Origin: Mycetocola saprophilus
Lineage (GTDB): Bacteria; Actinomycetota; Actinomycetes; Actinomycetales; Microbacteriaceae
Assembly: GCF_000718085.1 (NCBI RefSeq)
Contig: NZ_JOEC01000001.1
Coordinates: forward strand, 124,001 to 188,000
Length of the DNA stretch: 64,000 bases
Direction of reading: 5' to 3'
The position numbers and the translations under genes were made by a program. The notes under the pieces are model-generated. The model saw only the letters and a list, made by a program, of their open reading frames with translations, was not told where the DNA came from and ran no database searches. Shown piece by piece: positions 7,954-16,196 of this stretch (the first letter of the stretch is position 1; every line of letters starts with the position of its first letter).

Positions 7954-9015
7954 ATGTCTCAATCCGGTCCCCAGGTTGCGGACGCTCCCGCCACCGGCAC
8001 CCCCTCGCGGACTTCCGGTCCGACGCCCCCGGATCCCACCACTCCCGGCACCCTGGCCCGGGTACGCGGCCTGATCGGCGGCGGGGGCCCGGCGGTCGCG
8101 CTGGTGGTGTTGATCGCGTTCTTCTCGATCGCCACCCCCAACTTCTTCTCCGTGTCCAACGCGTCGAGCCTGCTGAGCCAGCTCTCGATCCTGCTGGTCA
8201 TCTCGATCGGCCTCACCTTTGTCATCCTGCTGGGTAGCCTGGACCTCTCGGTGGAGGGCGTGATGGCCTCCTCGTCGCTGGTGTTTGTGCTGCTGGCCAG
8301 CAACGATCGAAACGATCTGAGTCTCGGGTTTATCGCGCTGATCGCCGGGGTGCTCACCGGCTCGCTGTTTGGCCTGCTGAACGGTGTGCTGCACGTCTAT
8401 CTCCGGGTTCCCTCCTTCATGGTGACCCTGGGTACCGGCGCCATCGGCGTGGGTCTGGCCACCGTGCTGTTTGGCGGCCGGGCTCCGCGCCTGATGGATG
8501 ACGGTTTGCGCGGGCTGGGCTTTGGTAACTTCGGGATCTTCCCCAAGCTCGCCCTGATTGCGATCCTGGTGCTGGTCGTGGCCCTGCTGGTGCAGAAGTT
8601 CACCCGCGTGGGCCGCTACGGCTACGCGATCGGTGGTGATGAGCCGGTGGTCCGCCTGTCCGGCGTGAACGTCGAGCGCTATAAGGTGCTCTCGTTTGTC
8701 CTGGCCGGAACCGGATCGGGAATCGCCGGCGTCATGGCCGCGATGCAGCTCGGTGTGGGCGATGTCTCGATCGGTGCGGGCTTCCAGTTCACCGCGATCA
8801 CCGCGGTGGTTCTCGGCGGCACCGCCCTGGTGGGTGGCATCGGCGGCGTGGGCAAGACCCTGGTGGGTGCGGCGATCATCACCGTGCTGGCCAACGGCCT
8901 GATCCTGCTGGGTGTCAACCCGTACGTACAGATTTCAGTGCAGGGCCTGGTCATCGTGGTGGCCGTGGTCGCGACCGGCTGGTCGCTGCGCAAGCGAGTA
9001 AGGGCGATTAAGTAA
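7954..9015 (+). CDS. Sugar ABC transporter permease (RbsC type), first
   Basis: A 353-residue polytopic protein of the BPD_transp_2 family with about 9-10 hydrophobic segments and the typical GLTFVILLGSLDLSVEG segment near residue 88. The polar N-terminus (about 50 residues, Pro/Thr-rich) is cytoplasmic. AAGGA lies six bases before the ATG. It overlaps the ATPase gene (TAATG). It should form the membrane channel as a heterodimer with the second permease at 10539. Confidence 0.9.
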   Translation: MSQSGPQVADAPATGTPSRTSGPTPPDPTTPGTLARVRGLIGGGGPAVALVVLIAFFSIATPNFFSVSNASSLLSQLSILLVISIGLTFVILLGSLDLSVEGVMASSSLVFVLLASNDRNDLSLGFIALIAGVLTGSLFGLLNGVLHVYLRVPSFMVTLGTGAIGVGLATVLFGGRAPRLMDDGLRGLGFGNFGIFPKLALIAILVLVVALLVQKFTRVGRYGYAIGGDEPVVRLSGVNVERYKVLSFVLAGTGSGIAGVMAAMQLGVGDVSIGAGFQFTAITAVVLGGTALVGGIGGVGKTLVGAAIITVLANGLILLGVNPYVQISVQGLVIVVAVVATGWSLRKRVRAIK

Positions 9016-10535
9016 TGACCGATACGGTACTGGAGGTTCGAAACCTCCGTAAAGAGTTCCGCGGGGTTGTGGCCCTGGACGACATCTCCTTCGAGCTGCG
9101 CCGCCACGAGGTGGTGGGCCTGATCGGCGAGAATGGTGCGGGCAAGTCGACCCTGCTCAAGGTGCTCTCGGGCATCTACAAGCCAGACGGGGGAGAGATC
9201 CTGCGCGAGGGCAAAAAGGTCACGTTCCGCACCGCCGCCGAGTCCGCCGCGGCGGGCATCGGGATGGTGCACCAGGAGCAGTCGCTGGTGACCTCGATCT
9301 CGGTGGCCGAGAACATCTTCCTCGGCGTCGAGGGTGCCGGGGTTTCGGCGGGCGTCTATCGCTGGGGCACGCTGCGCACCCTCGCCCAGGAGCAGCTGGA
9401 CAAGATCGGCTCGCCGATCTCCCCGAAGACCAAGGTCGAGCACCTGTCCTTTGCCGAGCGGCAGATGGTCGAGCTGGCTAAGGCCCTCTCGGTCGAGGAA
9501 CGCGCGGATTCCGAGCCGGTGATCGTCCTGGACGAGCCCACCAGCGTGCTCGAGGGCGACGAGTTGGAGGTGCTCTTCGACCAGATCGATCGCCTGCGCA
9601 AGTTCGCCTCGATCGTCTTTGTCTCGCACCGCCTCGACGAGGTGCTGCGGGTCTCCGATCGAGTCTACGTATTCAAGGACGGCCAGTGTGTGGCCGTGCG
9701 CGACCGCTCCGAGGTCGACGTGGATGAGCTGCACCGCCTGATGGTGGGCCGCGAGAGCACGGCCGAGTTCTACCACGAGGCCAAGCAGACCGCGGTGGTG
9801 GATCAGCCCGTCCTGATGCAGGTCACCGGGCTCGGCAAAACCAAGGCCTTCGAGGATGTGAACTTCACGCTGCGGGCCGGCGAGGTCGTGGGCATCACCG
9901 GCGTGCTGGGCTCGGGCCGCGAGGAGCTCTCCCGCGTCCTGTTTGGGGCCGAGGGCTTCGATCAGGGCTCGATCACGCTCGGCGGCAAGTCCATCGGGCT
10001 GCGCTCGCCGGTGGAGGCCGTGCGCGCGGGCATCGGGTACATTCCGGCCGAGCGCCGGATCGAGGGGATCGCCCAGGGGCTGTCGGTTCAGGAGAACATC
10101 TTCCTCGCCGATCCGTCCACCGTGAGTGCCGGGCCATTCCTCAAGCCCCGCGCCGCCGCGGCCGCGGCCGACGAGTGGATCCGCAAGCTCAAGATCAAAA
10201 CCCCGAACCGCGGCACCAACATCTCCAACCTCTCCGGTGGTAACCAGCAGAAGGCGGTGCTGGCCAAGTGGCTGACCTCGCCCCGACTAAAGGTACTGAT
10301 CCTGGATCACCCCACCCGGGGACTCGACGTGGGGGCCAAGGAGGACGTGTACGGCTTCATTCGTGAGCTGTGCGCCCGCGGCATCGGCGTGATCCTGCTC
10401 GCCGACACCCTCGAAGAAACCATCGCGCTCAGCCACACCATCCTCGTGATGCGTGATGGCCGGGTGCAGCAGACCTTCGACGCACACCCCGGGAACAAGC
10501 CCCGGCCCGTCGATCTTGTGGAAGGAATGGTCTAG
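9015..10535 (+). CDS. Sugar ABC transporter ATPase (RbsA/MglA type, two NBDs)
   Basis: A 506-residue protein with two ABC domains. NBD1 has Walker A GENGAGKST, signature LSFAERQ, and Walker B VLDEPTSVLE. NBD2 has a degenerate P-loop (GVLGSGREEL, no GKS), an intact signature LSGGNQQKA, and DHPTRGLD where the usual catalytic Glu after Walker B is His. A weakened second site is common in this class, so energy should come mainly from NBD1. It sits between the two permease genes, overlapping the first and three bases from the second. Confidence 0.93.
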   Translation: MTDTVLEVRNLRKEFRGVVALDDISFELRRHEVVGLIGENGAGKSTLLKVLSGIYKPDGGEILREGKKVTFRTAAESAAAGIGMVHQEQSLVTSISVAENIFLGVEGAGVSAGVYRWGTLRTLAQEQLDKIGSPISPKTKVEHLSFAERQMVELAKALSVEERADSEPVIVLDEPTSVLEGDELEVLFDQIDRLRKFASIVFVSHRLDEVLRVSDRVYVFKDGQCVAVRDRSEVDVDELHRLMVGRESTAEFYHEAKQTAVVDQPVLMQVTGLGKTKAFEDVNFTLRAGEVVGITGVLGSGREELSRVLFGAEGFDQGSITLGGKSIGLRSPVEAVRAGIGYIPAERRIEGIAQGLSVQENIFLADPSTVSAGPFLKPRAAAAAADEWIRKLKIKTPNRGTNISNLSGGNQQKAVLAKWLTSPRLKVLILDHPTRGLDVGAKEDVYGFIRELCARGIGVILLADTLEETIALSHTILVMRDGRVQQTFDAHPGNKPRPVDLVEGMV

Positions 10536-10538
10536 GCC

Positions 10539-11528
10539 ATGGCGATACTCACCCCGACCCGCCCGCGTCAGGCGGCGGCCTCCGGCGTCACCGTGAAGGA
10601 CCGGATCATCGCGGTCTTCCCCCTGCTGGTGCTGATCGTCCTGGTGCTGCTGGTGCTGACCCAGCAGCCCAACTTCCTGAGCTTGGCTAGCGTGCGTGGC
10701 CTGTTGGAGAGCATGGCGCCGATCCTGCTGCTGGCGATCGGCCAGACCTTCGTAATCCTCACCGGCGGGATCGACCTGTCCTTTGCCGTGGTGTCCTCGC
10801 TGAGCACCGTGCTCCTGGCGCTGTGGCTCCCGGACATGGGGGTCGGCGCGCTGATCCTCGTCCCGATCCTCGCCTGCCTGACCGGCGTGCTCACCGGAAC
10901 CGTGGTGGCGTTTGCGCAGATCCCGTCCTTCATCGTGTCCCTCGGCGCGATGGGCTTGTGGACCGGTGTGGCGCTCACGCTCTCCTCGGCCTCGACCATC
11001 CGCATCTCCGCCAACTATGACGTGATCGGCTGGGTCACGGACATGCGGATCGCCGGACTGCCGGTGTCGGCGCTGCTGGCGATCCTGCTGGCGATCCTCA
11101 TCTCGGTGGCGATCCGGGTTCTCAACCGCGGTCGCGCCCTGCACACCATGGGCCTGGCCGAGAACGCCCTGCTGATGTCGGGTAACCCGACTCGCGCCTA
11201 CCGTATTCTCGCGTTCGCCCTGTGTGGCCTGTTCTCGGGCCTCGCCGGTGTGGTGCTGGCTTCGAGCCAGTACTCGGGTGGCCCCTCGCTCGGTGACACC
11301 CTGATGCTGCCCGCTATTGCGGCCGTGGTCATCGGTGGCAACGCGATCACCGGTGGTGTGGGTGGCCCGCTGAAGACCCTGGTGGGTGCGCTGATCATCG
11401 TGGTCCTGCGCGTGGGCCTGAACGCGATCGGCATCGACCCGGCATACGAGCAGATCATCTACGGTGCTGTCATCATCGGCGCCGTGGTGCTGACGATCGA
11501 CCGCTCCCGCCTCGGCATCGTCAAATAG
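10539..11528 (+). CDS. Sugar ABC transporter permease (RbsC type), second
   Basis: A 329-residue BPD_transp_2 permease with about 9 hydrophobic segments and the family segment GQTFVILTGGIDLSFA near residue 67. It starts three bases after the ATPase stop. Having two different permease genes points to a heterodimeric channel, as in some CUT2 systems for rare sugars. It is followed after 23 bases by the VOC gene in the same operon. Confidence 0.9.
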   Translation: MAILTPTRPRQAAASGVTVKDRIIAVFPLLVLIVLVLLVLTQQPNFLSLASVRGLLESMAPILLLAIGQTFVILTGGIDLSFAVVSSLSTVLLALWLPDMGVGALILVPILACLTGVLTGTVVAFAQIPSFIVSLGAMGLWTGVALTLSSASTIRISANYDVIGWVTDMRIAGLPVSALLAILLAILISVAIRVLNRGRALHTMGLAENALLMSGNPTRAYRILAFALCGLFSGLAGVVLASSQYSGGPSLGDTLMLPAIAAVVIGGNAITGGVGGPLKTLVGALIIVVLRVGLNAIGIDPAYEQIIYGAVIIGAVVLTIDRSRLGIVK

Positions 11529-11551
11529 CCCCTCATATTCAAAGGAGAATC

Positions 11552-12070
11552 ATGACCAAGACACCCCGCCTGATCGATCACATCGGCATCCTGGTGGAAA
11601 ACCTGGAGGAGTCGATCGTGGCCTGGGAAAAGGCTACCGGTTACACCTTCGGCCCGATCGGCCGCTACCGCACCGAGCGCTGGCGCGACCACAGCGATGC
11701 GACCCCGCACCCGCACGACGCCCGGATTTCCTTCTCGGCCGAGGGTCCGCCCTTCATCGAGCTGATGGAGTTCCACGGCGAGGGCACCCACTCGGCCACG
11801 GAGGGCGAGGGCTTCCACCACTTCGGCTTCCTCGACTATCCCGAGGTCGAGTCGAAGATGGCCGAGCTGGCCGAAGCCGGCATCGGCCACGACGGTGAAT
11901 CGCTGGATGAGGGCGGCCGCCCGATCCTCTGGTTCACCGAGAAGCGCGACCTGAACGGTATCCGCCTGGAATTCGTAGCCGCGACCCCGCAGCCCGTGGT
12001 CGCCGATGACGGTTCCGAGCTGGCCGAATCCCTGGTCACCCTGCCCGCCGGCTGGACCGATAAGGACTAG
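11552..12070 (+). CDS. VOC-family metalloprotein (glyoxalase/dioxygenase superfamily)
   Basis: A 172-residue protein with the paired beta-alpha-beta-beta-beta modules of the vicinal oxygen chelate fold: LIDHIGILVENLEES at the start and IELMEFHGEG and FHHFGF in the middle, which supply His/Glu candidates for a metal site. The family includes glyoxalases, epimerases and dioxygenases, so the reaction is open. AAAGGAG precedes the ATG. As last gene of the sugar transport operon it may act on an aldehyde or keto intermediate of the pathway (inference). Confidence 0.75.
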   Translation: MTKTPRLIDHIGILVENLEESIVAWEKATGYTFGPIGRYRTERWRDHSDATPHPHDARISFSAEGPPFIELMEFHGEGTHSATEGEGFHHFGFLDYPEVESKMAELAEAGIGHDGESLDEGGRPILWFTEKRDLNGIRLEFVAATPQPVVADDGSELAESLVTLPAGWTDKD

Positions 12071-12084
12071 CGCCGAACGCGCGG

Positions 12085-12119
12085 AACGCCCGCCACTGAT
12101 CAGTCAGCGGCGGGCGTTT
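12085..12119 (+). terminator. Terminator of the ABC transporter/VOC operon
   Basis: AACGCCCGCC ... GGCGGGCGTTT with a 14-base loop. It separates the plus-strand operon from the convergent DUF1048 gene and is nearly symmetric, so it can serve both. Confidence 0.85.
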
Positions 12120-12131
12120 CGTGGTTCCCGA

Positions 12132-12470
12132 CTAGTTGGCGGTCGCGGTCGCGATGGCCCGGGTGAGGCGTTCGCGCTCGCGGATGATCCAGTCGCCCAC
12201 CGGGTAGTTGAGCCGGAAGGCCTCGGCGAATTCGACCGGGTCCTCGCCCACGATGGCGGCGACCGGGGTGCCGTCGGCGGCCGCGGTCTCAAACAGGTCG
12301 GCCAGGTCCTCCAGCATGAGCATCAGCTCGGAACCCTTGCCCGGACCGAAGTACATCAGGTAGCGCTCCAGCGCATCGATGCTGGCCCGGTACGGCTGCG
12401 GGAGGGCGGCGGTGCGGGCCTTATAGGTGCGGTAACGCTTTTTCTCATCGATCATTTTTGATACAAACAT
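12132..12470 (-). CDS. DUF1048 family protein
   Basis: A 112-residue mostly helical soluble protein beginning MFVSKMIDEKKRYR, with the hydrophobic LMLMLEDLADLFE helix in the middle and WIIRERERL near the end, as in DUF1048 proteins. Function is not known. AAGGG of the upstream stop region lies eight bases before the ATG. It is eleven bases after the PadR gene and co-transcribed with it; DUF1048 genes next to PadR genes are a recurring arrangement. Confidence 0.8.
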   Translation of the reverse strand: MFVSKMIDEKKRYRTYKARTAALPQPYRASIDALERYLMYFGPGKGSELMLMLEDLADLFETAAADGTPVAAIVGEDPVEFAEAFRLNYPVGDWIIRERERLTRAIATATAN

Positions 12471-12481
12471 GTTCCTGTCCC

Positions 12482-12805
12482 TTAGTCGTTGCGGAGGTGG
12501 TTGAGTCGCCCGGACAGGAAGGTCCAGGCGGTCCAGAATTCTTCGAGGTAGGTGTGCCCGCTCGCATTGAGCGTGAACACCTTGCGGGGCGGGCCCTTCT
12601 CGGAGGGGCGCTTCTCGATATCGACGAGCCCCTTCTGTTCGATCCGCACCAGCAGGGCATAGATCGTGCCCTCGGCGATCTCGGTAAACCCCTCATCGCG
12701 CAGCCGCGCGGTGATCTCATACCCGTAGGCGGGTTTCTCGGTGAGGATCGCCAGCACGATGCCCTCCAGCGTGCCCTTCAGCATCTCGGTCATCAGCTTG
12801 GCCAT
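12482..12805 (-). CDS. PadR family transcriptional regulator
   Basis: A 107-residue winged-helix protein: LAILTEKPAYGYEITARL and EGTIYALLVRIEQKG are the PadR recognition region, and GPPRKVFTLNASG forms the wing. The C-terminus is a short dimerisation helix. The ATG at 12805 has GAGAGG six bases upstream; the ATG two codons earlier is too close to that site. A near-perfect 26-bp palindrome overlaps its promoter, so it is likely self-repressing and may also control the divergent oxidoreductase. Confidence 0.9.
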   Translation of the reverse strand: MAKLMTEMLKGTLEGIVLAILTEKPAYGYEITARLRDEGFTEIAEGTIYALLVRIEQKGLVDIEKRPSEKGPPRKVFTLNASGHTYLEEFWTAWTFLSGRLNHLRND

Positions 12806-12827
12806 CGGCATCCTCTCAGTACTCAGT

Positions 12828-12853
12828 GTTGCTATCTACTAGTACATAGTAAC
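12828..12853. promoter_or_regulatory. PadR-type operator (26-bp near-palindrome)
   Basis: Arms GTTGCTAT and ATAGTAAC around CTACTAGTAC; the core TACTAGTA is self-complementary and the whole has two symmetric mismatched pairs. It sits 23 bases upstream of padR in the padR/oxidoreductase divergent region. Confidence 0.65.
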
Positions 12854-12959
12854 GTTAAGTACCGAATGTGCAAGGGGTGATTTCGGCTCGTGGTGTCGCG
12901 GGCGTCGGGCGTAGGCTGACGGGAGTGGCCGCGGAAGTCTCGCGGCGGGAGAGGACACC

Positions 12960-13952
12960 ATGCTTGCAGTTCACGCCGACCGCCCGGGCGGTCCCGAGGT
13001 TTTGACCGCGACCGAGACCGAGCGCCCCACACCTGGACCCGGCGAGGTCCTGATTCGGGTGCTGGCGGCCGGGCTCAACCGCGCCGACACCCTGCAGCGC
13101 GAGGGGCACTACCGCGTGCCGGCGGGGGCCACCGACATCCTGGGACTCGAGGTCTCCGGAAGCGTGGCCGCCCTGGGTGAGGGCGTCGCCGACGATGAGC
13201 GGGCTCCGTCGATCGGCGAGCCGGTCATGGCCCTGCTGGCCAGCGGCGGATACGCCGAATTTGTGAGCGTGCCGGTGGGGCAGGTGCTGCCGATCCCCGA
13301 GCGGATCGATCCGGTGCACGCCGCCGGGATCCCCGAGGTGGCCGCCACCGTGGTCTCCAACCTCAACCTGGTGGGTCGATTCCAGCCCGGAGAGACCGTG
13401 CTCATCCACGGCGCGACCGGCGGCATCGGGGTCTTCGCGATCCAGCTGGTGCACGCCCTGGGTGGCGTCGTCGCGGTCACCGCGAGCAGCACCGCCAAGT
13501 TGGAACAGGCACGCCTGCTGGGGGCGCGAATCCTGATCAACTACCGCGAGCAGGACTTTGCCGAGGTTATGGCCGAGCATGGCGGGGCCGATGTCATCCT
13601 CGACACCGTGGGTGGAAGCTACCTTGAGCGCAACGTCCAGGCACTGCGCCGCGGCGGCCGGATCGTGACCATTGCCGTGCAGGGTGGCGCGCGTGGTGAA
13701 CTCGACTTCGGCGCGCTGATGACCAAGAAGGCGAGCGTTTCGGCAACCACGCTGCGGGATCGATCCGTGGCCGAGAAGACCGAGATCATGGACGCCGTGC
13801 GCCGGATCGTCCTGCCGCTGCTGGAATCGGGCCAGGTGCGCCCGGTCACCGACTCGATCTATCCGCTCGCCGAGGTGGCCGCGGCCCACGCCCACTTCGA
13901 CACCGGCACCCACCTGGGCAAGGTGTTGCTGGACTGCCGCCCGAGCGAGTAG
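12960..13952 (+). CDS. NAD(P)H quinone oxidoreductase, PIG3-like MDR
   Basis: A 330-residue zinc-free medium-chain reductase. The N-terminal GLNRADTLQREGHYRVPAG and the nucleotide-binding HGATGGIGVFAIQL match the quinone oxidoreductase / TP53I3-like group, which reduces quinones or enals with NADPH. No zinc-binding cysteines are present. It starts seven bases after GGGAGAGG. It is divergent from padR with the palindrome between, so it may be induced by an aromatic or electrophilic compound (inference). Confidence 0.88.
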   Translation: MLAVHADRPGGPEVLTATETERPTPGPGEVLIRVLAAGLNRADTLQREGHYRVPAGATDILGLEVSGSVAALGEGVADDERAPSIGEPVMALLASGGYAEFVSVPVGQVLPIPERIDPVHAAGIPEVAATVVSNLNLVGRFQPGETVLIHGATGGIGVFAIQLVHALGGVVAVTASSTAKLEQARLLGARILINYREQDFAEVMAEHGGADVILDTVGGSYLERNVQALRRGGRIVTIAVQGGARGELDFGALMTKKASVSATTLRDRSVAEKTEIMDAVRRIVLPLLESGQVRPVTDSIYPLAEVAAAHAHFDTGTHLGKVLLDCRPSE

Positions 13953-13970
13953 GGTCCCGCAAAAACTAAA

Positions 13971-14010
13971 CGCCACTGCCCGCACACCTCGGGGTGTGCG
14001 GGCAGCGGCG
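13971..14010. terminator. Bidirectional hairpin between convergent genes
   Basis: CTGCCCGCACACC-TCGG-GGTGTGCGGGCAG, extended by CGCC/GGCG. It has no T-run but is very stable and lies between the converging oxidoreductase and MFS genes. Confidence 0.7.
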
Positions 14011-14024
14011 TGTGCGGCGGGCGA

Positions 14025-15251
14025 CTAGGCGGCCGGTTCGGCGGATTTCCTGGTGTTGGTCAGGACGCCGGAGAGGGCAAACGCCAGGATTCCGGCAATC
14101 GGAACCACCAGCAGGCCGAAGCGCAGCGAGGAGTTGTCTGCGATCAGACCCACCAGCGGAGGCGAGACCAGGAAGCCCAGGCGCATCAGCCAGGACACCA
14201 CGGTCACGCCGGTGCCGGCGCGCAGTCCGGGGAGCTCGTCGGCCTGCTGCATGGCCGCGGGGACGAGTGTCGCGACACCGAATCCGGCGGCGGCGAATCC
14301 GGCGATCGTCCCGGGAATGCTCGGAAAGGCGAGGGCGGTGCCCATGCCGATGGCGGTGATCAGGCCACCCACGCGGGCAACGGTGCGCTGGCCGAAGCGG
14401 TCAACCAGGCGGTCGCCCAGCAGGCGTCCGATGAACTGGGCTCCCACGAGCGCCACAAAACCGGTGGCGGCAATCGCCGCCGGGGCGCCGAGGTTGTTCC
14501 CCAGGTACACGGCGGCCCAGGTGGACCCGGCATCCTCCACCAGGGTTCCGGCAATCGCGATCACCACGAGCGCCACCACCATAAAGATCAGGCGCGGGCT
14601 GAGCGCCGAGCGCAGCTTTGAGGCGGTTTCCTCGCCCACCGGGTTGGCCACCAGGCCCGCATCCTCATCCTTGCCGGGCAGGCAGAAGCGCAGTGCGATG
14701 ATCGCGACCACCGAGAACAGGATGCCGGAAATGGTCAGGTGCACCGAGCGCGGCAGGCCCAGGGCGATCGCCCCGGCGGCCATACCGCCGCCCAGCACCG
14801 CGCCGATCGACCACACCGCGTGGAACGAGTTGATGATCGAGCGCCCGAATCGGCGCTGCACCCGCAGGCCGTGCGTGTTCTGGCCCACATCGGTGATCGA
14901 GTCCATCGCCCCGGCAAAAAACAGCGCGGCGGCAAACAGCGGGAACGAGGGGGAGAAGCCCACCAGGATCGTGCCCAGGGCGGTCAGGATGGTTCCGATT
15001 GCCGCGGCCCGGGCCGAACCCAGACGGCGGATGATCGTGGCGGCGGCCAGCCCGGCGATGATCGCCCCGGCGGGGAACGCGGCGATCGCCAGTCCATAGG
15101 CGGCATTATCCAGCGCGAGGTCGGCCTTGATGCCGGGGTAGCGCGGCACCACGTTGGCAAACAGCGCGCCGTTGGTGAGGAACAGGACCGCCACGGCGAT
15201 CCGCGCGCGGCGTACCTCGAGGGTGGGCTGGGAAGTCTGAGTCTTTTTCAC
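14025..15251 (-). CDS. MFS transporter
   Basis: A 408-residue protein with about 12 hydrophobic segments in two halves and the motif LLGDRLVDRFGQR in the second half. GAMDSITDVGQNTHGLRVQRRFGRSIINSFHAVW resembles the YbjJ/fucose-permease-like MFS branch, shown here only as a general likeness. The start is a GTG; no strong ribosome site precedes it. It stands alone between a hairpin and the HAD gene. Substrate unknown; sugar or drug efflux are both possible. Confidence 0.8.
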   Translation of the reverse strand: MKKTQTSQPTLEVRRARIAVAVLFLTNGALFANVVPRYPGIKADLALDNAAYGLAIAAFPAGAIIAGLAAATIIRRLGSARAAAIGTILTALGTILVGFSPSFPLFAAALFFAGAMDSITDVGQNTHGLRVQRRFGRSIINSFHAVWSIGAVLGGGMAAGAIALGLPRSVHLTISGILFSVVAIIALRFCLPGKDEDAGLVANPVGEETASKLRSALSPRLIFMVVALVVIAIAGTLVEDAGSTWAAVYLGNNLGAPAAIAATGFVALVGAQFIGRLLGDRLVDRFGQRTVARVGGLITAIGMGTALAFPSIPGTIAGFAAAGFGVATLVPAAMQQADELPGLRAGTGVTVVSWLMRLGFLVSPPLVGLIADNSSLRFGLLVVPIAGILAFALSGVLTNTRKSAEPAA

Positions 15252-15350
15252 GAGGGCTTTCGTCGTTCGGTCGAGGGTCGGGGGGATGCCCGGATGACGC
15301 GTCTACACTGCGGCACACTAGCATCAGGCGGGGTACGGATGCCAAAGGTG

Positions 15351-16010
15351 TCAGCTGGGTGATGTTCGATTTCGCAGAATGGACAGCGGCCAGGGGCGAC
15401 GCTCGGTGCGGGCCTGGCCAAAATCGATTCCGGCCAGGTCGGCGTCCAGTCGGTCGGCACCGGTGAAGTGGTGGGTCTGCAGGCCCAGGGTGATCGCGGT
15501 CTCGATGTTCTCGCGGCGGTCATCGATGAACAGGGTTTCCCGCGGCGTGGTTTCGGTCACGGCCAGAGCGGTTTCAAAGATCCGCGTCCCGGGTTTGACC
15601 ATGCGCAGCTCGCAGCTGAACAGCATGAGCGAGAAGATCTCCCGCATCGCCGCGAATCTGCTCACGGCATCGGCGAGGTCCTGCGGGGCGTTGGAGAGCA
15701 GGGTGAGGCGGGCGCCGCGGCGGTGGGCATCCCGCAGGGCTTCGATGGTGTCGAAGTTGAGGTGGATGTTGCCGGCCAGATCCAGGCGGCGCAGCTCGGC
15801 GAGTTCCTCGACGGAGGCCGCGCGGCCCAGCACCTCGGCCCAGTACCCGTGGGCGTGCCGTCCGCGATCGTACTCCTCGCGAAAGCGCCAGTAGCGTTCG
15901 TGAAAGTCGCCGGGGGCCATGCCCACCATGGCGGCCATTCCGGCGGCGGCGAGTGCGGGTTGGGCCACGCAGATTACCTCGCCATAGTCCACAAGCAGGT
16001 GTGTTGTCAT
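15351..16010 (-). CDS. HAD-family hydrolase (sugar phosphatase-like)
   Basis: A 219-residue protein with HAD motifs: VDYGEVI (motif I, nucleophile Asp), TLLSNAP (motif II), VKPGTRIF (motif III Lys) and FIDDRRENIE (motif IV). The helical cap between I and II is the small subclass I type found in sugar phosphatases. The ATG at 16010 puts motif I in its normal place near residue 8; an upstream in-frame ATG at 16070 would run through the operator region. It is divergent from the DeoR gene and shares its repeats, so it probably dephosphorylates a sugar phosphate under DeoR control. Confidence 0.85.
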   Translation of the reverse strand: MTTHLLVDYGEVICVAQPALAAAGMAAMVGMAPGDFHERYWRFREEYDRGRHAHGYWAEVLGRAASVEELAELRRLDLAGNIHLNFDTIEALRDAHRRGARLTLLSNAPQDLADAVSRFAAMREIFSLMLFSCELRMVKPGTRIFETALAVTETTPRETLFIDDRRENIETAITLGLQTHHFTGADRLDADLAGIDFGQARTERRPWPLSILRNRTSPS

Positions 16011-16063
16011 CGGCGGTTGCCGTCCTTCCCGATCACAAAATGCGATCGAGCAATCATCATATA

Positions 16064-16180
16064 TGTTCATACGAACAAGTCAAATGTTCGTAACCGAGAT
16101 GTCAAAGTCCCGGATTTCGGCGATTGCGCATGGGGGAATTCGCCGGGTTTGATCACAAAACCTTTCAAACGAACATTTTG
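16064..16180. promoter_or_regulatory. DeoR operator region with repeated TGTTCGT motifs
   Basis: Contains TGTTC-ATAC-GAACA (16064-16077), CAAATGTTCGT (16081-16091) and, inverted, ACGAACATTTTG (16169-16180). The last lies 17 bases before the DeoR start. TTCG-rich repeated half-sites are typical of DeoR-family regulators. A 10-base repeat GATCACAAAA also occurs at 16031 and 16151. Confidence 0.6.
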
Positions 16181-16196
16181 GGTGTATCTTTGGCTT

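Noticed and set aside
8679..9776. 365-codon minus-strand frame opposite the permease/ATPase junction
   Set aside because: Antisense to a clear ABC operon, no motifs.
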